From Pyrus communis (Eukaryota > Streptophyta > Magnoliopsida > Rosales > Rosaceae), in contig NC_084817.1 of the NCBI RefSeq assembly GCF_963583255.1, forward strand, positions 2,660,001-2,724,000: a stretch of DNA of 64,000 bases, read 5' to 3'. The notes beneath the pieces were generated by a model. That model worked only from the letters and a program-made list of their open reading frames with translations, ran no database searches and was not told where the DNA came from. Made by a program: the position numbers and the translations under genes. Of this stretch, positions 24,531 to 38,710 are shown piece after piece (position 1 is the stretch's first letter; every line of letters starts with the position of its first letter).

Positions 24531-27294
24531 ATGGCCAGCGAGCAAGATCTTCTGTCCACGGAGATTGTCAACCGTGGGGTTGAGTCATCCGGCCCCAATG
24601 CCGGCTCCCCCACATTCTCAGTGAGGGTGCAAAGGCGGCTGCCGGACTTTTTACAGTCCGTAAACCTTAAGTATGTAAAGTTGGGGTACCACCACCTCAT
24701 CAACAATGCCATATATTTAGCAACAATCCCTGTGCTTGTGCTGGTGTTCAGTGCTGAGGTGGGAAGTTTGAGCAGGGAGGAGCTGTGGAAGAAGCTTTGG
24801 GATGATGCACGTTATGACCTAGCTACTGTGCTAGGGTTCTTTGGTGTATTTGTTTTCACTTTGTCAGTTCACATCATGTCACGCCCTCGATCCATCTACC
24901 TCGTTGATTTCGCTTGTTTTCGGCCTAATGACGATCTTAAGGTAGTTTTAACTTTAATTAATGGATTAATTTTGTGACTTTTTCAATGAATTATTTGCAA
25001 TCGTTATACATATATGTGTGTTAATATACGACTTTGACAACTTAATTTCAACATCTAATTAATCTTTCATGCCTTTGTGATTATGGTGAAAAGTTATAAT
25101 CATTAATTACAACACTCTTATACTTGTTTTTTTCTTGTCGATCTTATATTTGTTGGTTTCTCTTGTTTAATTTGTGATATGGGAAAACATTTTGGATTCG
25201 ATTTTTCTTCATTCAACATGTTTACGAGATTTGAACTTTAAACTTCTAATTACCAAAGTAAAGACTAAATTTTGCTAGACCGAATGACTTTCAGAAATAT
25301 TTGACTTGCCTCCATAATTAGCTTAGTTTTTCCTTCATGGATTGGGGAAAAAAATTCATGTTGTATATGGCGTTTTTTTTTATGTCCTTATCATTTGTAA
25401 TTTGGAAATTAATCTCAAATTAAAATAATTAATTGCAATTAAGGGGAACGTAATTTATTTATTACTGGAAATGAAAGTAATTTATGAGTACATGTTACTT
25501 TGTGATGTTAATTAGGTCTCTAAGGAGCAATTCATAGAGGTAGCAAGAAAATCAGGCAAATTCGACGAGGCGAGCCTAGAATTCCAGAAGAGAATTCTAA
25601 ACTCATCAGGCTTAGGAGACGAGACCTACATCCCAAAATCGATCATCATGTCGACTGAAAACACGGCAACCATGAAAGATGGCCGAGCTGAGGCCTCAAT
25701 GGTCATGTTTGGGGCACTTGACGAGCTCTTTGAAAAGACTAGGGTCCGTCCGAAGGACGTAGGAGTCCTAGTAGTAAATTGTAGCATCTTCAACCCCACA
25801 CCCTCTTTGTCTGCAATGATCATAAATCACTACAAATTGAGAGGCAACATTTTGAGCTACAATTTGGGTGGAATGGGGTGCAGTGCAGGGATCATAGCCA
25901 TTGATCTGGCTAGAGACATACTTCAAGCCAACCCTAATAACTATGCTGTTGTGGTGAGTACTGAGTGTGTGGGGTATAATTGGTACCCTGGTAGTGACAG
26001 GTCCATGCTCGTTGCGAATTGCTTTTTCCGCATGGGATGCTCCGCTGTGTTGCTCTCCAATCGCCGCCGCGATTATCACCGTGCTAAGTACCGGCTTGAA
26101 CACGTTGTCCGGACACATAAAGGCGCTGATGATCGGAGTTTCAGGTTTGTCAAATTTCCTTCTCTTGCTTGCTGATTATTATGCTTTTACCGTTGAAAAT
26201 ATGTTTACTTGCAAGTCATAATACATTTTAATTGTACAGGATTTTCCCTTTGTTGTTTGAGAAATGGAAGCTTTTAATTAAATTTGGGACCCAAGTCCCA
26301 TAAACTAATTGATCATCATCCTAAAATATAGATGATTAGAGATTTGGAGCTGCATGTCACAAAGTTAGCATTAATTGGTTTGCTTGACTTGGCCTATGAC
26401 AAATAATATGTTGGTTTAATCCAGTAATGATTTTTGGGTACGAAGGAGACAAAACAAAAAGAGTTAGGTTCAAACTCTGCTTTTGGACGTACTAGGAAAG
26501 ATTACATGGTATTGGGTACAAATTTACAGTACTTGACTTATCTTAGGAATTTGGTCGACATATGGTAAATATTGTATTGGTTGATTTCGACTCTTAAAAA
26601 ACATCAGCAAATTGTTATTCCGCACTAAAAGTTACGTATATTCACCTTAAGTTATTTGATTAGATCGGTGAACTGTAAATTAACTTTTTTTAGGTTTTGA
26701 CCTAATTACAACATGTGATGCAACAGGTGTGTGTACCAAGAGGAAGACGAAAAAAGATTGAAGGGGCTGAAGATCAGCAAAGACCTAATTGAAATTGGTG
26801 GTGAAGCCTTGAAAACCAACATCACGACATTGGGACCTTTAGTGCTGCCGCTCTCAGAGCAGCTCCTCTTCTTTGCCACATTGGTTTCGAGGTACTTGTT
26901 TTCCGGCGAAGGCAGTTCAATGTTATCTTTAGATTCAAGCAAGAGACCCTACATTCCGGACTTCAAGCTGGCTTTCGAGTGCTTTTGCGTACATGCAGCG
27001 AGCAAGACTGTGCTCGATGAGCTGCAGAGGAACCTCGAGTTGAATGAGGAAAACATGGAGGCTTCTAGGATGACGCTTCACCGCTTTGGAAACACATCGA
27101 GCAGCAGCATATGGTATGAGTTGGCTTATTTGGAAGCGAAAGAGAAGGTGAAGAGAGGAGATAAGGTTTGGCAGTTGTCATTTGGTTCGGGATTCAAATG
27201 CAACAGCATTGTTTGGAGGTCGATGCGCCGCGTTAGGAAGCCCTCGAGGAACCCATGGCTTGACTGCATTGAACGATACCCAGTGAATCTCTAA
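24531..27294 (+). CDS. KCS11: 3-ketoacyl-CoA synthase, KCS11 type
   Basis: Condensing enzyme of the ER fatty acid elongase; joins malonyl-CoA to long-chain acyl-CoA for cuticular wax, suberin and sphingolipid precursors. Exons 24531-24941, 25516-26144, 26727-27294; 535 aa. The ATG at 24531 has a good context (ACCATGGCC); an in-frame ATG at 24513 would add six residues. Two N-terminal hydrophobic segments ([23 protein letters not shown]) are the usual membrane anchor. The catalytic triad is present: C259 in GGMGCSAG, H436 in FCVHA, N469 in [24 protein letters not shown] is also typical. The KCS4/KCS11/KCS17 clade is hard to split by eye, so the paralogue name is less certain than the family. 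Minor oddities: an inserted Met in KSIIMSTEN, and a longer loop near 405-420 than usual. Confidence 0.93.
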
Positions 27295-30200
27295 GCTAAG
27301 CTTGGAGATGAAGGCTGGATAGGAGGCCATGTATTATTGTATTTATCTGGTGAAAAAGATGGAGTGAATCTTATAAATCTCCCTCTTCGTTTAATTTGCT
27401 TTTGTTTTTCAAGTTACCTTTTTTTTATATTTTTTTTTATTACCGAAATTAATTAGGATATTGGCAAGCGGGGGTTCTTAAATGTAAAGTACTTAATTTG
27501 AAAGTATTTGAATGTTTATAGGCTTGCACTAGTACTTCTGCATTTCTTGATGGATATGGGAGAATGAAGGAATCGAAGAATATTTCAATAGATGAAGAAA
27601 AGAGAATCGGATTAACTAGCTTTTCAGTTGATTTGATTTCTCATCTTAAGATATCTGATTACAAGTAAGTTATCCCAATTCCTATTCTAGGCAAGTAAAG
27701 ATACCTAAATAATAAAATTATGGCTAACGATTCTAATACGGCCCTCTTCACAATTAACTACCAAACACTGGATTGGATTAAACTAATCCGATCCTACTAC
27801 TTATCCTAGCCACCAAACAAGGCCTCAACGATAAACTGTAATGGACTTTGTTTTTGGCACGAAATCATATTATGAGCCTCTAACTTTTTGTTAGCATAAA
27901 TTTAGGCCGCGCACTTGTTGCAAAACTTGTAACTAGCTATGTTATCAGTTCCCATACTCAACAAGCTTAGGCCATGCCAAAAGGACCTATTCAACCTAAG
28001 ACCTCCCAGATACGTATAAAATGAAAGTTTTAAGGCATGGCCTATTCCAACACTCCCATCAGAAACCCTAATCCACCACTTAAAACGGTACCATGGCAAC
28101 TAAAACTTGGCTCATCACCTTGATTCTAAGCACCATTTTTGTATAGTTGGTGCAGTAAATTCAAACTATAAGGACCCCGAGAGCGAGAGACTGAGGCTGG
28201 AAGATCGACACACCATAAATTAACTGCCAACAAAGTTACCAACACCCGGAAATGCGTCAAACCATCCCCCAGCTCAAGACTACAAGCCATTGACACTGAT
28301 ACCCCGGTGCTAGTTGGTTGTGTCATGGGCTTGATCAACGACTTAAGCAACATGCGAAGCGTGCATAAGAGGCTGCGACATCTTAATAAACACATCCATT
28401 ACAACAGATATGCTAATTCATTGAAGAATATGGTGAATCACTTTGGAAGGTTCGATAATATGTGCCAAGCTGCGCTGAGAGATGTTGATCGGACCATTGT
28501 GATGATGCTGAACCGGAAACTGGACGACATCAATCTGCTTAGTGACGATGTGATTCATAAGGTTTCTCAGCTTAATAATTGCTGCAGCTACGTAATACAA
28601 AAAATGATGTCCTCCTAAATGTGATGATAATACTGGTTGAGAGCTCACTTTACAGAGAAGACTCACGGTTTACAGGTCTGTTGGGCTATAATTTAACACC
28701 ATCCAGACCGGTCCAAGCTTGATCCTACATTATACTGCATGTCCACCACTATAAGAAACAAATCATGCACTGATGCCTCCCGTAGTGGCAGATGAAAGTG
28801 GGCAATTTGTATTTGATTTGCAATGGAATCAACTACATGAAATTGACTCAATTTTTTTGAAATGTCATATAAACTTGTACTTTTTTTTAATTTGTCATTT
28901 AAATTAAAAATTTTAGCAGTTTGTCATATTAAGTTTCAAAAATTATTAATTTGTCATCTCACATCTCTTAAGTTTTCCATCCAAAATAAGCCATGTACAA
29001 GGCACATCGACTTATTTTTCAAGGTTATTTCGGACATTTCAATTCCCCATTCCAATTCCTCAAGATTATTTTGGACATTTTATGGTTATTTCAGACGTTT
29101 CAACTCCCATTTTTTTTTAATGAATATGATTGGCGACGTTGATTCTCAAAGCTTGTCATTAGTTAAATTCCGTGTTAATGAGCTTAATGTACCTTTTTAG
29201 TCGTTAAGATAAGTTTATCAAACGAACGTTTTTTTTGTACTAAAAGATAAGTAGAGAACTTGTAAAGATGAAGTCAAAAGTTGAAAACCACTGACCAAAT
29301 TCAAGGCTAATCATATATTAAAATGTTATAATAATTGTTAAAAGAAAGACGTAAAAAAAATGGGGTTTTAACTTTTAATAGCTGTGAAGATGCGAAGAAT
29401 TGTGTCGCATTAGAAGTTACAAGAAACATTGCAAGAATTTACAAGGATGTAAGTCACTCCTTCCCAAACCGATTGGTTCTAGAGTGGGGACGCTTTTTAG
29501 CTAAAAAATCCCTATTAATTAGTTCAAAGTCCTTAGCTTGTTGGGTTGGTGGGGCGGGGGGTTTTGGTTTAGTAGTAAGACATCAATTTTTTAGATGGTC
29601 AGTTCTCAATTAAACCCCCAACTTATCATTGATACCCAAATAGGGCCTACTGTTTGGATCTGATTTTGCACACATTTGGATCATATATTATAAGATGTTA
29701 CATGAAAGAAATATTAATTAAGGATCAAGATTGATTTTTGAATACATGTTGAATCAATCACATAATCAATCTAGGTTTAGACTTATAGTTGAGGATGACA
29801 AGACTTGGCGGTGATAGAGTTTTGACTGAGAATAATTCTGAATTTATTTAGAGAATATGTCAAGGAATTGAAATATTAAATAACTTTACAACTCATCATA
29901 CTTGGCCATCACACAATTTACGCCTATAAATTTGAGGTTTTGAACGTAGAGGGCCCCTTCAACTCAAAAGGCTATACATGAAACATTCTCACAACCCTAA
30001 GAAAAACATTAATTATCCTAACCCCTCCATCATCACATATTCCGTTTGGTTGAACATCACTAGGTTGGCAAACCGGCAACACATTCAGTTCGTTGGAACA
30101 TTACTAGAGTTATCGATCTAGGAGTATCTTTAGTTTGGTTACACAACATTACTAGTTCAGTTGGTTATCTATCCAAATCTCAGCGCTGCGAGAGGTGTTC

Positions 30201-30848
30201 CTTCCTCAGGTATAGTCGCTCAAGTGCAGAAGTCAACAACACATTCGACATCACACCACCACATCTATTCTACTTATCCAACCGACTCGTCCGACCGAGC
30301 TCAGTCGTGAGTTGCACGCGGCATGGACAGGATGACATTAATAAACAATTTCACCCTTCTTCTTTTTCTAACAAACTGGTAAATAATATCTTTTGAATAT
30401 TGTAGTTGACCCAAGACATCCTCTGGTGACTACTCGTTCTTGGACTTGAATATTTGAAAATTGTTAACAAAGACCAAAGGTCCCTTGTTTTGAAATTTAA
30501 ACTGAGGAAGGGATCCTGGAAGTTTAATTAGCAAGTGGTTTAAGGTCTCTATTATAAAATATAAAAAAAACACGTTATTTTCTCTGACTTTAGTATTAAT
30601 TAAAATTAAAATTGCATGATCAACTGAGTCACGTAACCCATAGGGCCATCAAACCAGAATATGTGATGAGAATTACCAAATTCTACATATAGTACATCTT
30701 TTATGCAAATTATACATATTCTAAAGTCAAATACTTGATTACTAGCGGGTTATATTTTATCTCAAGAAAAAAATAAAAGAAGAAAATGTATTTTCAAGTT
30801 CTTGAATCTTGACCGCACAGTCGCATTGGCATTGGACATGACCATTTA
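27295..30848. other. Gene-poor intergenic region
   Basis: Downstream of the KCS gene. AT-rich with scattered poly-T runs. Near 28860-28970 a loose repeat of TTTGTCAT words is visible. One unrecognised ORF (28325-28618) is listed separately; nothing else is supported. Confidence 0.55.
28325..28618 (+). other. Unrecognised 97-codon ORF
   Basis: ATG-to-stop frame with balanced composition (GLINDLSNMRSVHKRLRHLN at its start), unlike the AT-rich surroundings. No domain recognised, no intron signals or promoter identified. It could be chance, a small gene or a fragment of an unknown repeat. Confidence 0.2.
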
Positions 30849-32331
30849 TGTAACACCCTGCTCTCGAAATATTTATTTTTGGGAAATAGTTCCGATGATA
30901 GGTCCAAATCAAACTCTTATTTAATTTGCTACCATTACATATTATTCTTTAATTAAAATTCCTTAATTACTCACAAAAGTCTACCACTAAATTTACTTAT
31001 CGAAAACATACGTTTATTATTTTTAGTTTAACTCTCCTCTTTACTCTAATTCCCAACAAGAGGTCAAAACTCGATTAATTAACCTCGTTTAATTTATGGC
31101 TGTATCTATCATCTTGGTTAGACTGCCTACGTACCCTCGAAGGGGATCAAGCCGTTCATAGTTCGTCCACCACTTTCTAAATCATTCAAATGACTAACAT
31201 TTTCGAGACTAAGTTCAAACATTTGAATCACACCACAAGCATATCAAATATGGATTCAAAATAACAAAATTAGCTTAAAAGACAAAGTCGCACCACTGCC
31301 GCCGCCGCCGGCGGTTTCCGGTGAATGGAACCTAGTTTTCCAACAAACTTCAAAATTTACCAAATTTTATACGTAGGTAGATCTCAATGAGAGGAACAAC
31401 TTTTATACCTGGGACGAAGTCCAATTCAGCCGGGAAACACCCGAAATTAGCCTCGATCCGTGAAAAATCCTAGAATTGGGTGGTTTCGATTCAACACCAA
31501 AACGAACTCTAACGCCCCATCCAATGCATGTGATTTGTTCCTAAGGTTGAGGGAAGTGTATTGGTGGTAGTGGTTGCCTGAGTTAGCTTCAGATTTGGTG
31601 AATCTCCACCCAAACCCGCCGCACCCACCGTAAGATTCCTCCTAAAATCGAACCTCATTTCATCTGTTTTAGGGTGAAAATGAGAGAGGTATCGATTGGC
31701 CTCAAATGAAGGATCATTTTGACACCGTCCCCGTCGTCAAAGGTGGCCGGAGTAGGGAGGTGGAACCGTGTTAAGTCGACAGGTCCATTGGATCCGGTTA
31801 AGCCGGTTCCTCCGTTCTTTCTTTCTTTCTTTCTTTTTTCTTTTTTTTTTTCCTTCTTCCTTCCTTCCTTTCTGATTGGTCCGAGTCTCTCCTTTTTTTT
31901 TTTTCTTTCTCCCTCCATTTCCATCACAGCCACACACGTGGCACTCTCTTTTCTCCAGATTTTTTGGAACCTTCCAACTTAATGTCAAAATAACTAGTTT
32001 GCCTTCAACTTTTATTGTTAATAACTTCTTCGTTGTAACTCCATTTCACAAACGGTTTTCCCCTACTCGCTCATAGGATCATCCTCTATCCAAATATGTC
32101 AAGAAATTCGATAAAATATATGAGAATAAAATACGTCCTCATATAATTACATTAAGTCAGCTAGGTGCATTTCTATCTTTTCCACTTAATGATAAATTTC
32201 ACAACATAATTAATAATAATTTCCGAAAACAAAACTTTAACAGTTTTCAATTCAATTTTTCATATCCATTAATGGATTTATTTTCAATTTTTCTCCACAT
32301 ACTCATATATTTAAATTTTCAGGGTATTACA
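30849..32331 (-). mobile_element. LTR of a Ty3/gypsy-like retrotransposon
   Basis: Starts TGTAACACCCTG and ends CAGGGTATTACA on the plus strand, the classic TG...CA ends with an inverted core. Just to the right, the minus strand reads a purine-rich tract (AACAGGGGGTGAA) preceded by ATCTCGGGGACGAGATTT, the usual 3' end of plant gypsy elements before the 3' LTR. So this is the 3' LTR (about 1.48 kb) of a minus-strand element. It includes a long pyrimidine tract (31804-31919). No matching LTR was found to the right, and ATTTA before it differs from TTCAC after it, so it is not a solo LTR with a target duplication. Confidence 0.65.
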
Positions 32332-33900
32332 TTCACCCCCTGTTAAAATAAATCTCGTCCCCGAGATTTCCACCACCTAGTTACGAAAATAAATTAGAAC
32401 TATTTTCACCAATTTTTTTATGGTGAATAAAATCATAATCTCAGTCTACGATTTTATTCAAGCTCCGAAAATAAGTAAACCAACGAATAACAATCGTGAT
32501 TCTTACCCACAATTTCAAATTCCCAGCCATATTCATTGGCAGAATAAATATCCCCATCAAGCCACAATTTTCATGACCAAAAATAAATAACTAGCATAAT
32601 AATCACAATCACCAGTAATACTATACGTCATAAATTTTTTTTTCTTTTTCCATATACATCACCCTCAAAACAATGATCATAAACTTCAGTCATAACCATC
32701 ATCGGCCAAAGAGATATAAAAAATGCAAGCCATAATCATCAGTGGCTAAGTAAATATCAAAATTGCAAGCCAAAACATTATAATTGGCAAATTAAATATA
32801 AAAAATTACAACCAAAATCAGTGGAGTTCCAATCACACCCACTGGGTAGAGGAAAGAAATTTAAAACCAAATCCGCAACACCACTAACATAAAACCTCCT
32901 TCTATGATTTCCTTCATTTTCGCAATTAAACTAAATTACGCATGGTAAATTTAAAAACCTTTTTTTTTTCCTTTCAATTGTTTCTCTTTTAAATTGCTTC
33001 AAAGTGCAGCCACAGATCGAATAAATGAGTGACTCGTACATCCAAAGTACTATTCACATTCCATCAGCCAAAGGAGAAAAATTTAAATATATTACAACTC
33101 TATTGGCCAACAAACTAAACCTTATTAATCACACAGCCACGAGAATATGTGCTCGTTATCAATTTTGTTCGCAATATCAAATCCAACAATAACCACCCAT
33201 AACTATGGCAACCAAACCAATCAAATTTGTAATTATAACTTTCCCCAACAATTCTTTTTATCAACATAAAAACTCTACTGGGAAAACATTTATATTAAAT
33301 GAACTTGAAATCTCATTCCATATTTTCATTCATGTCCACCAATAATAAATGAAGAAATCTTTATGATTTTTTTTCATCATTCCAAATATAATGATCAACC
33401 ATAACCACAGTTTATAATTTTATTCCCATTCGATAAATCATCATGACTTTAATAAATACTAAAATTTTCAACCATAATTATCATTGGCCAAAAGATTTAA
33501 AATTTCTACCCATACTTATCATTGTCAAAATAATAATTTCACCACCATTTTCTTTTTATCTCAATCAGTGACTAGTAGGCTGGAAAAGATTGTAATATAC
33601 CTAGCCAATACACATCACACATTTTTATCACTTCAATAATTCATCATCACTGCCCACACTTGGAACTTCTTCCTGTAAACATTGGGTCTTTGTGCTCATT
33701 CAACCATTCCTTCACTCTTCATGGGTCATTTCGCCAAAGTCATCGTTCACAAGGCCACTTTGCCCAATCATACATCCTCGGGCTCTTTTTGCCCACATCA
33801 CACATCCTCGGGCTCTTTTTACCCATATAACACATCCTCGAGCTCTTTTTACCCGTATAACACATCCTCGGGTTCTTTCTACATTTATAAGATTAAGCTC
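32332..33900 (-). mobile_element. Internal remnant of the LTR element, non-coding
   Basis: Follows the polypurine tract on the minus strand. AT-rich, with no gag or pol frame visible, which suggests a non-autonomous or badly decayed element. Degenerate repeats of the type CATAATCATCATTGGCCAAA occur around 32690-32830 and 33470-33540. The right boundary is uncertain; I end it at the minisatellite. Confidence 0.4.
33771..33890. repeat. 30-bp minisatellite, four units
   Basis: Four units of exactly 30 bp with consensus ACATCCTCGGGCTCTTTTT followed by a variable CCCATATAAC part. The period is a multiple of three, so the repeat is open in several frames and gives spurious ORFs. Confidence 0.85.
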
Positions 33901-35760
33901 AATTTCATTTGTTAACATAGTTGATTATTTGCGGTTTAATAAGTTCACATTTAGAGCATAAACTTTTAGTTCTAACTAAGTACACCAAAATTTGAGACAT
34001 GATATTTAAAATTTGAAGGGTTAACCAATAAAACCCCGGAAAGCTCTAAATAGTAAATCTACACCCTCAACCATAAATGATGTAAATAAAAATGAGTATA
34101 AAGCTAAAGAAAATTGAGTAGAAGTGAGAGCTTGTCAAAGTTTAAAAGAAAAAAATATCTTGTTTTGAGAAGAATTCAGGAAAAGCATATTCAAAGTGAG
34201 TGTTCCTAACGGCTTTTTACGTATGCATGAGTGAGTGTTAATCGTTGATTAGTTTGAAACTCATGACTTTCTTAAACGTACTTTACCTAACTACAGTGTA
34301 GTGATAGGTGTCCATTATTTAAATGGATTGAGTGCATTGACAGTTTGTTTTAATCTGTGGGCAGGCAACGTGCTACACGCAGTGGCAGATATCGATAATT
34401 AGATATTGCCATGTGGTCTAAGCCGCGGCAAATTATCCTACTCGCTACTAAGACCGATGATGATTAGTGAACGCGGCCTTCTAATTAGTACTAATAAAAA
34501 ATTAATCATTACATATGAACTCTTAATTTGTTATTAGCTTATCCGTGCATGTACTTGTAACATAAAATCACTGATACAGGAAGAGTTCATATAATTCCAA
34601 TTGATTTAGTAGACTCAAATCTCAAATTAGCTATACGTGCATTGACCTAATTTGATCACAAACACCCACACATGCATCGTTAACTTGTATCCATGGGAAC
34701 ACAAGGAAGTCAAACCAGTGTTATGCTAACTAATCCCATATAAAATTAGCTATAGTCTCCTAGTTCCCATTAGTTATTTGTTTTTTTTTTCCTAAAAGAA
34801 TTAGAAATGAAAAATAATGGCAATAGTACCCGAAGTCAAGTGGGTAAGAGTAGTATCTCCAGATTAAGATTATGTGTAGTAATTCTTCATTTCGTGGTTA
34901 TAATTCCTCATTCTCCAATACTACTTGTATCATAAACAATACCGTAAATTAGCATACCAAATTATTATTTGCTTGTGAGCTAACACTAAGGTGGTGGTTG
35001 TTAGAGAGAATTAACTTGGATAAGATTACTTGTTATATTAGAGATATATTTGAAAGAATAAATAAATGACAACTTCCATACTTTGTAAGTTGAAAGTTAC
35101 TCATAAAGAAAAATTATTCCTGCTAGTCCTAGCAAAAATAGTAGAATTATATTAAGGGATAACTTTTCTTCTATTGAGTATCTTCAACTTGGACAAAATA
35201 AGCGCATTGTCATTAATTTTTTCCTTCAAAATATGTTTAAGATAGTATATTATCTTAGTCAAGTCAATCCTCCCTAACAAATGTCATCTAAATGTCTTGT
35301 AGCATCGTTACTATTCCAGCTTACACGAACAAAAAATAAATGAAACCGAGCTTATAATCATTAACTCAAGTGGTAGAATTTAGTTGAATTCACAAATTAA
35401 AAAGTAGGTGTTTGACCATTGAGTACCTTTTTTGAAAAGAAAAAAAACCATATTTTAAATTATTTTAATTTATAAATAGGAAATTTAAACTCAAATACAG
35501 AGAACAGTTACACCGCTTTGACAACTAATCTAGCTCAGATATGCAACTAGGAACTTTTAATAGAGCAAAAATCATTTATTCATAATTGAGACAAAGCTAG
35601 AGATGAAACTTTACCCACTTGGATTTGATTATACAGATATAAAATAACATAGATATATTGAAATGGACTAAAAGTACTGAATCTACACCAACAACATTTT
35701 ATAATTAATATTGATCCTAGCTAGTATACAAGGTTAGTTGAGGAAAAGGTCAGCGTTTAT
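33901..35760. other. Intergenic region upstream of FMO gene
   Basis: AT-rich. No gene, RNA or clear repeat recognised. Confidence 0.5.
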
Positions 35761-35763
35761 CTC

Positions 35764-35771
35764 TATAAATA
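35764..35771 (+). promoter_or_regulatory. TATA box of FMO gene
   Basis: TATAAATA in CTCTATAAATAGGCC, about 120 bp upstream of the start codon at 35890; well placed for a leader of roughly 90 nt. Confidence 0.6.
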
Positions 35772-35889
35772 GGCCTCATTTCTCAAGTCCATAACACATG
35801 CTTAATATCTATTACAAAGTTTTCATACATACCTTTCCTCTAGCCACCTTGTTGTTGTCCTACTTAGCTAGCTATACCAAATTTACGAA

Positions 35890-38679
35890 ATGGCTGCTGC
35901 CAACACCCACCACCTTCATTCAGTATCAAAAGTAGGGATTATAGGGGCAGGTATTAGCGGAATCGCCGCCGCTAAACAGCTTTCAGGTCATAGTCCGGTG
36001 GTCTTTGAGGCCACTGATTCCATTGGGGGTGTTTGGAAACATTGTTCTTACAATTCTACCAAACTCCAAACCCCTCGTTGCGATTTCGAGTTTTCTGACT
36101 ACCCATGGGCTGAGAGAGACAATTCATCTTTCCCTTCTCATGTAGAGGTATTGGAGTACTTGCATGGCTATGCCACACACTTTGACCTATTGAAATATGT
36201 CAACTTTGAGTCCAAAGTGGTGGAACTACGTTATGTTGGTGGTATTGGTCATCAAACCACCACCCAATTTTCCGGGATTTCGAACTCTGGGGAGTATGGG
36301 AACCTTTTGAATGGTGATCCTGTTTGGGAGGTCGCTGTTCAGATGTCCAGCAATCCAAACACCATTCAGGTTGTTTTTTTCTAAAAATTGAGTTTTACAT
36401 GTCTTTTAATGCATGCTTCTTGTTATTTCTGATAAATTTTGCATTCCTAATTCTAACTTTATTCATATAAACTTGTATATTAATAGTTACTGATAAATCT
36501 TGTACAACCATAAAGTATATTTATTGATCACATCTCTCACATATACAACAAGATATACATCTAAGGTTTTACATACAATCATCAATATAAACACATTTTG
36601 GAAAGATTCGTCTCTCAAATTTGACCAAAAAATTACGTAAAATTTTTAATTAAATTTTGGTAATATATGTGGGTTATTAACTAATTGTCCCCACCTTATT
36701 TTGGACCTAGCAGTGGTATGCATTCGAGTTCATAGTAGTTTGCATTGGAAAATATGGAGACATACCAAGAATGCCGAATTTCCCGCGCAACAAAGGTCAA
36801 GAAGTATTTCAAGGCAAAGTCTTGCACTCCATGGATTACTCTAAGCTTGACCAACAAGCAGCTCGCGAGCTCCTCAAAGGCAAGAAGGTTGCAGTTATTG
36901 GCTACAAGAAGTCAGCTATTGATATGGCAATTGAGTGCGCAGAGGCAAACCAAGGTATATACAAAATATTAAAATCTGATCCTACATCCTAATCATATTA
37001 TTAATTCTAAAGACATTACAAAATGAGATGTGCTATCTGCACACTCTTTTTTACTTCATACACATCCTGTTAATTTATGGTCATTAAATCGACTGAATTA
37101 AACGATATCATAACATAAATTAATAAAAAGTATGTAAAAAGTAAACACATCCGTACAAAATTAATTATCAATATTGAAGCAAAAAAAAATCCAATATTTT
37201 GTTATCTCAGTAGCCACCTAATGAGACATATATGGTCAATCTGGTGGGAACTGTCAGTCTGAAAAGTAACATGAGCAACATAGATTAGGCATTAAACTCA
37301 GTTCAGTTGACCACTTTACCAATTATAGCTTGCTTTGAGGCTTTAGCACCTACTTTATTGGCCTTGTCCGTAATTGGCATCAATTTGTAGCACACCAGGA
37401 TCACTTTAGATAAAATAAAATGAACACTAATAAAAACGATTTGAAAACTTTGAGTTTTAATGATAAGGACAAAATAAAGGGTAAAATAAATAGTACTAGG
37501 ATTGACTTTTTAGTGTAAAAATATGGTTTTTCGTTAAAATGAACAGTACCGTAGGCTTTTCATTAAAACTCCTTAAAACAAAATCATTTGTAACAAATGA
37601 TCCCCGGGTTCTTTAATTTTGTTTTTCTATTAAAAAATACGATAGAAATTTGAGATATCTATTAACATTTAAAAGAGAAATATCACTAAATTAAGAGTGA
37701 GTTAATTTTTTTTCTTTTTTCTTCCGATTGAATGCTCTAAATCATTCAAACATAAATTGAAAGTTTTGGTGTGCTTTATTTTTTATTTTGGTGAATTCAA
37801 GGTCCCGATGGGCAGGCATGCACAATGGTAATAAGGACTCTACATTGGACAGTTCCATCTTATTGGATTTGGGGACTTCCATTTTTCCTGTTTTTTTCAA
37901 CAAGGTCATCTCAGTTCCTCCATGAAAGGCCAAACCAGAACTTATTCCGAGCCTTGTTTTGCCTTCTTTCATCACCCATGGTAAAAATACATATTTCTTA
38001 ACACATTCATTTTACCCTAATCGTTAGTACTCTATATGCTTTGTTAGCTATTTTTTACTAACTATTATTTTGCTTTTTTTTTTTTTTTCTTTCTTTTTTT
38101 TTTTTTTAACCAGAGGATGGCAATTTCCAAGTTCATAGAATCATACTTAAAGTGGAAGCTTCCCCTTGTGAAGTATGGACTAAAGCCAGATCATCCATTT
38201 TTGGAGGATTATGCTTCTTGCCAGATGGCTATTTTGCCGGAGAATTTCTTCGCTGAGGCGGACAAGGGCAAAATATTGTTCAAAAAGTCACCAAAGTGGT
38301 GGTTTTGGAGCGGAGGAATTGAATGTGAAGACAACACCAAATTGGAGGCCGATGTTGTGCTTCTTGCAACTGGCTATGAGGGAAAGCAGAAACTCCAGTC
38401 TATATTGCCCGAGCCTTTCCGCAGTCTCATGGTTGACTCCTCTGGAACTATGCCCTTGTATAGGTAAACCCTAATTACTGTCAAATATTTGACGTTTTAT
38501 GTCTTCATACTGCCAATATGACACAAAACTCATTTACTAATAGTTTAAATTGTACTGTTATGTCGTCATATTACCAAACTGACATGAACACATTTGTTAA
38601 TAGTCGATATTGACAATATAATTTACATGTACAAACACATTGAGAGTCTAATTATTGATTAATAACAAGTGGTAGCGTG

Positions 38680-38710
<31 letters not shown>

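Noticed and set aside
31737..31988. Lys/Arg-rich minus-strand ORF
   Set aside because: It is the translation of a pyrimidine/purine tract inside the LTR, not a protein gene.
33771..33890. CRISPR-like array
   Set aside because: Units are contiguous 30-bp tandem copies with no unique spacers, in a plant nuclear genome; it is a minisatellite.
33692..33961. Overlapping repeat-containing ORFs on both strands
   Set aside because: The 30-bp minisatellite period is divisible by three, so open frames arise on both strands without coding function.
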